Assembly: GCA_007922225.1 (NCBI GenBank)
Contig: ML679974.1
Coordinates: 9,877,255-9,941,254 of the forward strand
Reading direction: 5' to 3'
DNA from: Emydura subglobosa
Lineage: Eukaryota; Chordata; Testudines; Chelidae
DNA: 64,000 nt
Position 1 is the first letter of the stretch. The number at the start of each line of letters is the position of its first letter. This document shows, in pieces, positions 10,461 through 21,045 of this stretch. The notes under the pieces were generated by a model. The model did not search any database. It had not been told where the DNA came from and saw only the letters and a program-made list of their open reading frames with translations. The translations under genes were made by a program, and so were the position numbers.

Positions 10461-11330
10461 ACACTTCTTTGATTTAAGCAGCTAAATTCCCTCAAGATTC
10501 TGTCCACAGTAGGTATGCTCTTGCCCTTGGGTGGAACAGGACTTTCCCTGCAACTGCAGCTCTAGGCTGCTGCAAGCTGTGCCCGGTCTGGGAACCTGAT
10601 CTAAGCTCAAGGAGATTGGCTCTCCTGCAATTTCAATGACTCTCCTTCTGAGCTTGGGTAGCAAAGAAGAGGAAGTTGCCTGATTCCAGTATAGAGATTC
10701 CTGAGTGTGACACTTTCCTGGAATACTCAGGATTGAATTATTACGCCCTCTGCCTCAACAAGAGAAAGATTTCCCTGTGCTTACCTGCCTCAGCTCCATC
10801 AGACAATCCATCTGGTAGCTACGCAAACAATCTCCTCAGGGCTGTGCCAGCCCTTATGTTGCCTGGCAGGTTTAACAATAGTCCCCTTGAAACATTCCTC
10901 TTTAGTGTCTAGCCCTTAACCACTGGAGAGTCACAGAAATTACTAGGTAAGCTGTCCTAAAGAACAGTGCAATTCCAGCTTGTTTGGTTCAAACAAGGAC
11001 CAGCTCTCATATAATGTCACAGCACTGAGAGAGATTGTTAGAAAGAACTATCAAGTTCTTTTATCAAAGGCTAAGGTTTAAGAAACTATGAATATGGATA
11101 ATGATGGGAACAGAACAGTTACATTTCAAACAAAAAGTGTAACATGCTTCCCAGAGTCTGAATTGAACTTTACCACGATAAAACCCTTGTCAAAGTAGTT
11201 TATTCCGCCTAAAGCAATCTCCCAGCGTCTCCACAAAATGGCTGGGATCCCACTTCCATGAATGGAAAAAAGGCTGTCCTTTTTCCTTCCTCAGTGAAGC
11301 GGCACCAGGTGTCCTTTTGCTTTCCCCTTA
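10460..11330. other. GC-richer unclassified block, possibly LTR or repeat derived
   Basis: The base composition rises relative to the flanks, and the stretch lacks any long open frame. Its texture (CCTCTGCCTCAACAAGAG, AAAGAACTATCAAGTTC) resembles dispersed LTR-element sequence, but I found no paired termini or target duplication. Confidence 0.25.
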
Positions 11331-11380
11331 TGTTCCCAAAGTTCATTGTCTTAGCACATGGCCAGGCTAACCTTCAGGTG

Positions 11381-11411
11381 TTTTTTTTTGTTTGTTTGTT
11401 TGTTTGTTTTT
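11381..11411. repeat. T-run followed by (TTTG)n microsatellite
   Basis: A run of nine T is followed by about five TTTG units. Confidence 0.75.
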
Positions 11412-11754
11412 AATTGCGTGCTCCTTTCCTGTTCATTCCATATGTATATGGAACTTCCATTTTATTGACTTACATGGTTTAATCTACACAGCTGACAGAG
11501 AAACAGCTGAATTAATATCCTTTGTCTGACCCAAAACCTATTTGTCAGCTCTGCCTTGGACATAGAATTTAAAAAGTATTTTCAGTACCTATACACAACT
11601 TTTTCAATTCCTTCCTACATACATCTCACATTTGTGAGGGTCAGTTTAACGTAAGCTTTTAATACTATGAAAGTGATGCTAGTGAGTTTGTCAGGCCTGT
11701 TAGGAGTAGCTGATTCACACACAGTTTCACCATTCTTCTTCTGTCACCAAATAT

Positions 11755-11946
11755 CTATGACACTGGCAAAGCTGCTACCACAGAGAAAACCTTTGTGAAT
11801 ACTCTGGGTGCTGTAGCGAGCCCAAAGTGGAGGACCCGAAACTGGAAGTGCTCCTGGCCAACCATAAAACACAGGAATTTCCTATGTGATGGGTGCTTAT
11901 CCACGTGGAAATACATGTCTTTCATGTCAAGAGCTGTGAACCACAT
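11755..11946 (-). pseudogene. DIRS reverse transcriptase fragment
   Basis: A 63-residue open stretch carries ALDMKDMYFHVDKHPSHRKF, then FQFRVLHFGLATAPRVF. This is RT motif A plus the motif B region. The motif A Asp (ALDMKD) is present. The next motif (YLDD) would lie beyond the break at about 11770. It is part of DIRS copy 2. Confidence 0.75.
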
Positions 11947-12155
11947 CCTCTTCCTGAAGGGAGGGGCTTATCGATGGCATCATAATCATCTAGAATTTCA
12001 GAGCTTTCAAATAAAGATGTTGAGTTGAGTTGTTGAAGGTCCAGGGTGAGCCTTTACTCTCTGCTTTTTTTGGGAATTAGGAAATACGGGGTAATGAGGA
12101 GGGACAGGATCTATTGCTCTTCGCTGTAAAAGGGATTTTGCTGCTCACTGAAGAA

Positions 12156-12730
12156 TCACCTCATCAGAGTGGGCCGTGAAGGGTGACTGGGAAGGGCATT
12201 TTTGAGCGGGAAGGAGAGAAACTCTATGGAATATGCCTGAATGATAACTTCCAGAACCCAACTGTCCATAGCGCTCTTGTTCCAGTTGTGGCTGAAGAGT
12301 ATAAGATGGCCCCCAAAGGCGACAGGGGAAGAGGTGGGCGGCGTCAATGGTGGTATGTGGCCCTCAACCAATATATCAAAAATTATTCTTGGCTGGCAGT
12401 TGAAAGTGAGTAGGAGGCTGCGACAATAAAGAGAGCCAAGAAACAAGACCTTTGAATCCTCTGGCATTTGGGTGGAGGTTTGGCTGTGTGCTGGTAATAA
12501 GATGCATGAGGAGGGCTTGGCCTTGGTCTATAGGGCTGTCTCCGGTGTTTTATCTTGGAGGCTGGAGTATAAATCCCCAGGCAACTCAGAGTGAATCTCA
12601 AGTCTTTTAGTGAGTGCAAGGACTCGTCCATTTTCTCATTAAAGAGGTTGGACTTATCAAAGGGATTTGGGGGAACTATCAGAAGGAACAAAAAGAACAG
12701 GATGTCCCAAGCTTCTCTATCAAGATACAT
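12156..12730 (-). pseudogene. DIRS gag C-terminal / pol N-terminal remnants
   Basis: Two overlapping minus-strand stretches lie here. 12730-12383 contains NLFNEKMDESLHSLKDLRF and a proline/arginine-rich RRQPYRPRPSPPHASYYQ segment typical of the gag-pol boundary. 12467-12156 contains GGHLILFSHNWNKSAMDSW and VLEVIIQAYSIEF, which precede the RT core in DIRS elements. They are frameshifted relative to each other. This segment has been lost from copy 1. Confidence 0.55.
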
Positions 12731-13162
12731 GCAACAAGAGATGAAGCGATTTGAAATTGAGTCAGACTGACGGGAAACCTTGGCATGTGATTGTAATAAG
12801 TGGTGCCATCGTCTCCATCAGGGCATTGAAGTCCGTGATAGAAGCAGGCTCCTACAGATTGATGAGAAAAGAGCTTGTAGGAAGCAAACAGCTCCCAACC
12901 AAGACACATATTTGCAACAACTGCCAAAGATAGTCCAATCTGAGATTTGCATAATGTAGTCACAAGACATTGCAAGCCATCTACACATAGGCTGCAATTT
13001 CCACCGTCTCTCAAAGACAAAAGGATGCCAATCAATCAATCAGGAAACCTGGACAACTGTAGCCAAGAGTTCCGCCTCATGACTACAGTGGCCAAATTTC
13101 TGGAAGCTGTGTCTGTGGCATCCACTGCAGCCTGGAGGGCTACTTTTACCACTAGCTTCCCC

Positions 13163-13381
13163 TTATTTAAAAAAAGAGACAAATTGGTCCCTGTCCTTCG
13201 TGGGACATTTATCTCTGAAGTAGGCAAGGCCAGAATAGTTATTCAAGTTATATTTTGCTAATAAAACTTGGTAGTTAGCAACATGAAATTGCAGGCTCAT
13301 GGAGTAGAAGGACCTTCTTACACAGGAGGTCCAGTCTCTTAGAGCCTTTACACCTGCCAGAGTAGCCATTAGATAGTGCAA
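13163..13381 (-). pseudogene. DIRS gag-like conserved region, copy 2
   Basis: A 72-residue open stretch contains RRSFYSMSLQFHVANYQVLL followed by AKYNLNNYSGLAYF. It aligns with GRKVYTSATLQLRVENYTVL in copy 1. It is part of the element's first ORF and is degraded. Confidence 0.6.
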
Positions 13382-15371
13382 CCAATCTCTTTCTCTAGCT
13401 GCCTATACCACCTGCAAGTTGGGATAGCATGGGAGAATAAAAACTAAGCTCCTTTGCTGAATGAAGTATCACCTCTTTGTGTGTAGGGACACAGGATGCA
13501 GGCCAGCTCCATTATGGTCTCATTGATCAGAAGGGCCATCTTACTCTGTTTCTGCAGTTGCAAGATGTCCAGGAGCTGGTAGTGAGTGTCCTGGACTTCT
13601 CTAATGGCATCCGTAGGTCATTGGCAACTCCTTGCAACAGCTCTTCGTACTGTCAGTGGTCATCTAGTAAAGAAGGTGAAGGAGGAGTCACCATGTCATC
13701 TGGGGATGACGAAGAGGCACCTGACAAAACCATAGAAACTGGATTCAGTTCCAGCTCTTCCTGCTTGTACTTTGACAGAACCATTTGGTGAGGGGGAGAG
13801 GAGAGGTTCAATCCTGCCATAAGGATCCTATAAACCCCAATAGGGCCAGAAATAGGGTTGATCAGTTGTGGGGGACCCAAGGGAGTTGGTACCCTCAGTC
13901 CTTGGGTGGGTCATAACTTGAGGAATGGCAAGCGTAAACCCTCAATTGTCTGTCAGGGCTTGAGCATCTCTGTGGACATACCAGTGCATCCATCTTCTTT
14001 GACTGATCTGCATCCAAGAACGGCTCAATCATTAGCGGCAATGTTATCAGTATCAAGGCACTCCTACCAGATAGTTGGAGAGAGGACTGCTCCTGGAACT
14101 CTGATATAGACTCTCATCAGAGTAAGAACAGCCCCAAGAAGGGCAGGGCAAGAAAGAAGTAAAAACTGTGGATAAGGGAGAAATATATCTTCTGTGGAGA
14201 CTGACTAGGACACCAAGCCACTGCTGGCCAAGGAGATGCCTGAGATGGGCATTATGGGTAGGAAGTGATCCAGGGAATGTGTTACAAGCAGATGCTTGAA
14301 CACTTAATAGAGAATTTATCAGCTTCATAGGGCCCTGGGTTAGAATCCAGGTTCCCCTTGCCCGCCACACAGCACCGGCCACTAGATGTGGCTACTGGGA
14401 GCCTCCACTATAGGCTGAGCATTTGGTCTGCCTTGCCCAAGTGGATACAGACTGTGTGCTCTGCTCTGCCCTGCCCTGCCCTACCCAGAGAGTAAGAGCC
14501 CGCCAACTGCTATTTTCCGCCCCAGCCAGAAGGCTTGAGAGGGTTTAGACTGAGCGTTTTCTCCACCCCACCCAGGAGCTACTGACTACTTGGTGGCTTG
14601 GCCCCATGAGAGGTCCTGAGTCCCCAAATCATGATTGTTCAACTCAACAGGGAATCCTGATGATTGTGTTATGTAGTATATCAAACCCACACTGGGAAAA
14701 GAGGGGTGGCCCTTCCTGTCACACAGAGCCGTTGTGACAGATGTTGAAGGCTCTGCTCCAAGGCCCATATTTGGAGGGCCACTGCTGATCAGTTGAGGCT
14801 GATGTACAGGGGGGTTCCCTGGCCTAGATAAAAGAGGGGCCTCATATTCTTCTCCATCAGGTACTTTCATAGGTGAAGCTCCAGGGCTTCTCAAATTTTG
14901 GGTGGGAAGGAGAGAGAGATATTACACTTTACAGAGCTATATGCCTACCAGACGGAACCTGCACGATTGGTGTTTGTCACTGATGGAGAAGGAATGAGGG
15001 CAGGAAATGCAATTCTTGAATCCTGGGACTCTGAACATAGTCTGAGAGCCAGAGAGGGGGTTCCCCAACCAAGGGGAAAGAAATACTCTAAGCTAACTAC
15101 TAAGCTAAGACATGTAACTATTTACAAATATTTTCTTTCTTTACAGATTATACAATGGAGTGAAGGAGAACATGATTCCGACTCAGGCTATGTGATGGTA
15201 AGAAGGAACTGAAGAGGTGTCAACCCACACGATCTTTTATACCTTGATCTGGAGCACAAAAAGAGCTACTGCATGTGTGTGGGTCAATGGGCACTACTTT
15301 GAAGAATTTCTGGACTCGGGTGCGTGGTGCATATGGAATGAGCACTCGAACAGTAGTGGATACTTTTGATC

Positions 15372-15520
15372 TGAATCCCTCTGTGCCTTGGCAGCCCATC
15401 TGTAAAATTGGAATAATAATACCCCCATGTCTCACACGAGTATTGTGAAATATATTCATTAATATTTGTGAAACACTCAGATACTCTAGTGATGAGTGCT
15501 ATAGAAAAGCTCACAAGGAA
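15372..15520 (+). repeat. CORE-SINE/MIR-like 3' fragment
   Basis: It contains CTCTGTGCCTTGGCAGCCC, ATCTGTAAAATTGGAATAAT, then GAAACACTCAGATACTCTAG. This is the standard MIR-like order (TGCCTCAGTTTCCC, ATCTGTAAAATGGG, GCGCTTTGA/CTCAGATAC). It is non-coding and lies directly beside the 5' end of DIRS copy 2. Confidence 0.6.
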
Positions 15521-15839
15521 ATCAATAAACCTGTCTTCAGAGCAGAATCTGAGCAGTACGCAGTAAATATGGCATACTTAAATCTGACTAATAAACATGA
15601 GATCATGTAATTAAAGACTATCATAATGCATATGCACAAGAAGTCTGAATTAATGTTACACAGACAAGCTTAATTCTGGCGTTTCCTACCTTTTGAGTGC
15701 TTGATTTTATAACCTTAATAATGTATTTTAACATAGTGTTTTGTGTATTTGTGTGTGTCATCACTTTATATTAAACTTTACATGATCAAAGAAATGTACA
15801 AATATCAACCAATTAATCTTCATAATCCTCCTGTAAGAT

Positions 15840-15965
15840 TTATACATTGAGAAAATATTAGCCCTGTTTAACAGACGAAGAACCAGAGAGAAAGTGACTT
15901 GCATAAATAAAGTCAGTGGAAGAGATGAGTTTTAGAATTCTTATCCTGATCATATACCTCACAGT
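15840..15965 (-). repeat. MIR-like fragment, reverse orientation
   Basis: It reads CCCTGTTTAACAGACGAAGA, ACCAGAGAGAAAGTGACTTG and on to AGTCAGTGGAAGAGATGAG. This is the reverse complement order of a MIR-type SINE (TTTACAGATGGGGAAACTGAG, AGTGACTTGCC). Confidence 0.55.
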
Positions 15966-17815
15966 GCATAAACCAATTGTAAAAGGCTATTACTCAGAGC
16001 CTTCAAAATAGGAACACTTATGCTTTAATATTAGTCATCTTCTTTCACTTTGCTCTATAACCCTTACTCTATACTTCTAGTGAGGTTTTATTTCTTCACC
16101 ATATACCATTTGGACAATACTGAAAAGTGTATTTGTTATTATGGGAAAGAATGACAATGTTGCATGCCTTCCTCTTTCTATAAAGGAGAATTTCAGAAAC
16201 AGAAAACGCCTGTACAATATCTGATACTAAAAAGACACTGATGCTTCTGAACAGTACAGGGTTTAAGTGACTGTAAAATTTCGAGCACCGGGTACTAGGA
16301 GCCAGATTGGGAAACTGCAGATGTCATACCTCCTGGACGGAAAGCATAGAGTCACCGAGTCCCTATGTGCCACCATCACACTCTTCATATATGCTTCAGA
16401 AATCAGATATATGAAATCTCCTGTCAAAACACCCCACCACATATCCCCAAACACAACACACCCTCCATTCAGAAACCCCAGTCACACATCCTTCCTGTCT
16501 CTGTGCCCCTCAGAGCAGGGGAGGCTCTTCATTTTGATTTGTTCTCCCCTCCAAGAAACTGTACTAGTAGATAGTCTCCAGTGTACTGGAATAATTTTCA
16601 AAATAAATTTTGATTTTCAAGACTATTCATATGCATACTTATTCATTTTATATGCATACATATACTGTATAAACACATACCCACACCCAATGAACTCTGA
16701 AAAAAAATCCCCATTCCCTTACTTTTGTCTCCCTCATTAAAGATCCCTTTGTGGCAGTTCTGACCAGCAGCTTTATGCAAGTTGATATCAGCTCATACAT
16801 CCTTTTTACATCTTTTGAATTTCTGCCAAGGCAGCAACACTTTGCCAACTAATTTAATATTACAGATTAATGCAAAAAGCCTGTAGCTCTAAATCCTTCT
16901 CATGTATCCTGCATTAACACTTGACAGGAACCTCAGCAGTAAAAGAGCTACTGTAAATGGGTACAGTATTCTCAAGCTTTCATATAAATAATCAGTCTCT
17001 TGACAAAATTGTTTAGCTTGTTGTTTTTCTTTCCTCAGAAAGTGATAGATTATACAATACCTAATTTTGGGACAACTTTGTAACAAAGACTCATGTTACA
17101 GTTTGACTCAATGGATCTCATTAGATACCTTGTCAGAACTGGATTTGGTTCTGACAAAAAGTGCACTCATTTTAAAGCTGACAAGGGAATGGAGTTGCTG
17201 TAGATGCCTCCCAGCAAAAGTCCCACATCACAGCATTTAGGAGACTCGCAATTTTAACAGAAACCTGGGATATTAAGAACCAGAAATGTGTTCTAAAATA
17301 CTGCAAGTAGAGGTATCCGCTCAAACTACAGATTGAATTACATTCCCTCAAGTGTAGTAGAGAATACAATCTAATCTCAGTAGCTCAATAAGCTATTGTG
17401 TCAGTAAATCTAGTTTATTTTTACTCCACTCTTTCCATTCTTCATTGATCATTTTCATCATTTTATCCATATAAATATGTTAGGTCATCTAGGAAATCAG
17501 ATTACTCTAGTTAAAATTATTAAATGAAACCAAAGTAAGTATATTTGTAGAAAGAGACAAGAATCACTCGTCATAGAAGCATAGAAATACTCACTTGTAA
17601 TAGCTTGTCAGGTAAATCAGCGCTATAAATTAGCTACAGTTATTTGTAATTTTGAACAGGACAATTTCTTTAAGGGGTGATAGTAGGGGAAAAGTTATAT
17701 TTTTTCCCTTTAAGAAATTTGCAAAATGATGGGACCATATTTTACTGTCTTCATTGTTGCAATACCGGTTTGATGTCACTCTGTGTAGCAACATCAACCA
17801 TAATGCATTCCCCAC
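15966..17815. other. No gene supported
   Basis: Contains the longest chance ORF of the window (16267-16740), which has no recognisable motif and an AT-driven composition. No classifiable repeat was seen. Confidence 0.45.
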
Positions 17816-17821
17816 CATAGC

Positions 17822-18770
17822 CTAGAGCAGATCTGCTTTGTTTGGGCAGGCAGGAGAAAGGGGGGCTCTCCCCTCCTTCCGGGTGCTCAGGTTCCTTGTG
17901 GGTTTGGGAGCTATGGAGGAAAGATGCATTCTAGCTGACTGGCCGGTCTGAGGGACGCAATGGAAACCCATTGGCTCCTGCACACTCAAGGTGGGGGCAT
18001 AAAGCCTTTTTCTCTGGGCAGATGGTGCCATTACATGCCCAGAAGTACAACTCTACCCTCTCAGCCTTGGGATTATTGTAGGACCGGGCTTTGGGGTCTA
18101 CAGTGGGCATTGTGCTATTCATCTTTTTTGGGAATGGAAAGGAATTTTCCACTCACTGTCAGATTGGATGGGATGGGATGGGGCTTTTTCACCATCCCCT
18201 CAGGAACCTCAAGACCTAGGGTAGGTGGGGAGGTAAAGTTCAAGTTGTTGCAACTTGGTAGGTGTCTAGTGCAGGTAATTGTTTGATATTGGTGTGAGGT
18301 TTCCCGATGAACCTGAATTGGAATCACGGGCTCAGGGGAGAAAAATATTGCTTGTATTGCCCTCATAACACCTACAGCTTGGTATTAAGATATGGACTAT
18401 AGTCAAACCTCACATTGCAAGGTTTCAGCCAATCATCTGCCAGGGTCAGGTGTATTGGGGGAGGTAGGCAGTTGCCCTCCTCTGAAGTGTCAAAGATTGC
18501 CCAGGGCTTTATGGGGTGGATCAGTGCTCTGAGGTGTTAGAGAGAATCCTCTTTCTAGATGCCTGGCTAGTGTGTCTTGCTCACGTGCTCAGGGGCCATC
18601 TGATCACCAGATTAGGGGTCAGGATGGAATTTTCCCCAAGGTTAGACTGGCTAGAACACTGGTGACTTTGGGTTTTGTTTGTTTGTTTTTGTTTTGCTTT
18701 CCTCTGCAACTGAGTCATGGTTCAAGTGCTGGGATCCATCATGTAAGGAAGATGGTAGAGATTAGTTTAT
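17822..18770. repeat. GC-richer interspersed repeat block with an internally repeated unit
   Basis: Two related segments occur about 490 bases apart: GGAAAGGAATTTTCCACTC, with GTCAGATTGGATGGG and then CTTTTTCACC (18136-18200), and GGATGGAATTTTCCCCAAGG with TTAGACTGGCTAGAAC (18622-18690). The second is followed by a T/G-rich stretch. The GTCAGGATGGAATTTTCCC wording is common in dispersed sauropsid repeats. Class not assigned (CR1-like 3' sequence is possible). Confidence 0.4.
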
Positions 18771-20879
18771 AGAAGAAAAAAAAGGAATGACCTGCCCAGG
18801 ACAAATTATTGCCGGCTAGTTCCTAGACAAATTAATGATGTTGTGGGCTTATTTAAACTACACTCCTTGGGTCTTGTCTTTCTTCCTGCATGTCCAATAT
18901 GATGTTGATTCTAGCACATTCAAGAGTCCAGTATACATCACAAACAATATGCATGATTTCAGCTATTTGGCACCTGCCGTGTTATTGGTATCAAGGTATA
19001 TATATATTTTATCCAGTACAGTTTGATAAGCAGCAAAACATTCCATTCACTTTCAAAGTGGACAGAATAGATTTCTATTTTCCAATCCTTTAACTACTAC
19101 TCATAGCTAAAAGGAAAAATTCAGTCAGCTGAAACTCTTTTTGACATTAGATACTTTTCTGTTTCTGTTTCAGTTGCAAAAAATTCAATTATTTTAAATT
19201 TGGTGGTTAATAATACCTCTAGCTCACCTTCCCAACCCCAAGACTCAAAGACAATTTTACTAGTTAATTTCATAAGTATGAGCCATGTTAAAAAAATAAT
19301 CAAGGACTGTCTATCCAAATATTTATGCATTACTCATTTAAATTAATTAGCAACTGATACAATGACCATATGTGGTCATTATGGATAATTATATTAAATG
19401 GATATGCAGATTTTTTTCTCCCCACACATTTTCCACAAAAAAATGTGACTACCAGCAAGAAAAGCAAGATAATTATCACAGACTTCAAACAAGCTGAATT
19501 TCACCATTAAGATTTTAAATTAGTAATATTTCAAATAAGTAGGAGTAATTCTGTTTTTATAAACAGTGAAATGGTACAGAAATATTAAGAAAGGTATAAT
19601 AAGAATCAGAGTAACTTTTTTGTAAGATGTTATTTTTGTAAAGTGTATATTCATATATATTTAGAAAACAATATATTTCTACCCATATACTTTGTGTGTA
19701 CAATGAAATACAGCAGCAATTTTGAAACCTGAGGTGTATGGAAAGGAGAAACTAATGCACTTGATCCTTCCCCTGTTCTCAAAAGATATTTACTAGCTAA
19801 CAATCTCTGTTCCCTGGACTCATCGCCCTGTTATTGTGAATATTAGCTACCAATATGTTGACTTATGTTTGCATTGAAATTTTATGCCATGCTTCATTAG
19901 CTAGCCAACAAAGCAATCTAGGAGTGTTACTGAATCATACCCCATTCTCAGTATTCTTTCCTTCTCATTCTTATTTCACTGTGTAATTTCTTCTCCAACC
20001 TATTTCTCAGAAGATAGAAAGAGGTTTTGTATCTTTTTTTTAATTATCCCCAAAAGCAATATAATATCACCATTTTAACACAGTCTCTCTCCTACCAATA
20101 AAATAAAACAAATTTTAAAAAAAAGTCTAGTACTACACCATGGAAACTAATCTGAAGTACTGTAGCAAAATGTTTTAATTTAATAAATTTTAAGTGAACA
20201 AAGTTGTTAAAAAGTAGAGAACTGTTTATGTATTAATTCTTTTGAGGACGCTGTAATTCAGATGAGTTTTCCTCTCATCCTGAATATTATTTAAAGTTTC
20301 TTCATACATTATTCCAATCAGCAGTTTAGCATGAACCCAGAAGGAAATATAACAGCACCTTTTAGACCCACAACCAGGACCAACTGGCCCCTCTTCTCAC
20401 TGAAGTCAATAGGAGTTTCACAATCAACTTCAACAGGGGGTCTTATCAGACACGTGATGGAGTACCTCAAAGAGCATGCACAGTAATCAGATTACATCTG
20501 TTAAAATCCTCGCTCCGTTGGATAAAGACATGGGCAACTATGGAAAATAGATTCTGACATTTGTGACAATTGGTGAGATTACTTGAATATCAGTATTGCT
20601 AGTATTTGTCTATTCACCTAAGAAGAGGAGCTCACTATTATAAATCAGTCTATGCTAAGATTCTAGCTATTAACTTGAACTATGACATATCATAGCATTC
20701 AAAACCGGTGTTCTGTGCTGTGTCATATTGTAAATCTAGCCTTGGGATCCTTCATATACAGACTTGCACAAACTGGGAACAGACTAAAGAGGTAAGTATA
20801 ATATACTTTGTAAATCCTGAGAATGATTGAATAATAATTTAGGCAAGGAAGCAAAAAGCACATTGCAAACATTAATTAA
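18771..20879. other. No gene supported
   Basis: Very AT-rich. Short frames only, plus a fragment CTGAAGTCAATAGGAGTTTC (about 20400) of a widespread dispersed repeat. Confidence 0.45.
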
Positions 20880-21045
20880 GCCTTATAACTGTCCTGCAAA
20901 TAGGTACTCTCAGCATTTTCCTGAAGGATAAAAGGAGATACCAGAAGTGTCAAATGCCTTGTCACAAATCTGGCAAAGGTGCAAAGAGAATCCAGTGTCT
21001 TCATTCCCGTGTCCCACAGTCCAACCGCTAGATCCAATAGGACCA
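20880..21045 (-). repeat. MIR-like fragment, reverse orientation
   Basis: It contains ATAAAAGGAGATACCAGAAG, AAATGCCTTGTCACAAATCT, and ATTCCCGTGTCCCACAGTCC followed by ACCGCTAGATCC. This follows the reversed MIR order: a degraded 'GGGGAAACTGAG', then 'TGCCCAAGGTCAC', ending in 'CCAGTCCAGTGCTCTATCCACTAGA'. Confidence 0.45.

Larger units (their letters stand above)
11770..15355 (-). mobile_element. DIRS-type retrotransposon copy 2, 3'-truncated within RT
   Basis: The minus-strand order is 5' region (about 15355-15060), gag with SDKHQSC (14961-14981), gag conserved block RSFYSMSLQFHVANY (near 13290), a gag/pol junction and RT beginning (HNWNKSAMDSWVLEVI near 12270), then the RT palm block (11946-11770). 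Similarity stops after the VVAA segment, before the YLDD position, so RT C-terminus, RNase H and recombinase are absent. It has the same domain order as copy 1 but retains about 0.8 kb more between gag and RT. All frames are interrupted. In the zinc-knuckle region the second cysteine seen in copy 1 is not preserved. Confidence 0.75.

Noticed and set aside
16267..16740. Longest unassigned plus-strand ORF, 157 residues
   Set aside because: Composition follows local AT and CA-rich sequence; a run of tyrosine/isoleucine-rich low-information residues, no motif, no splice context.
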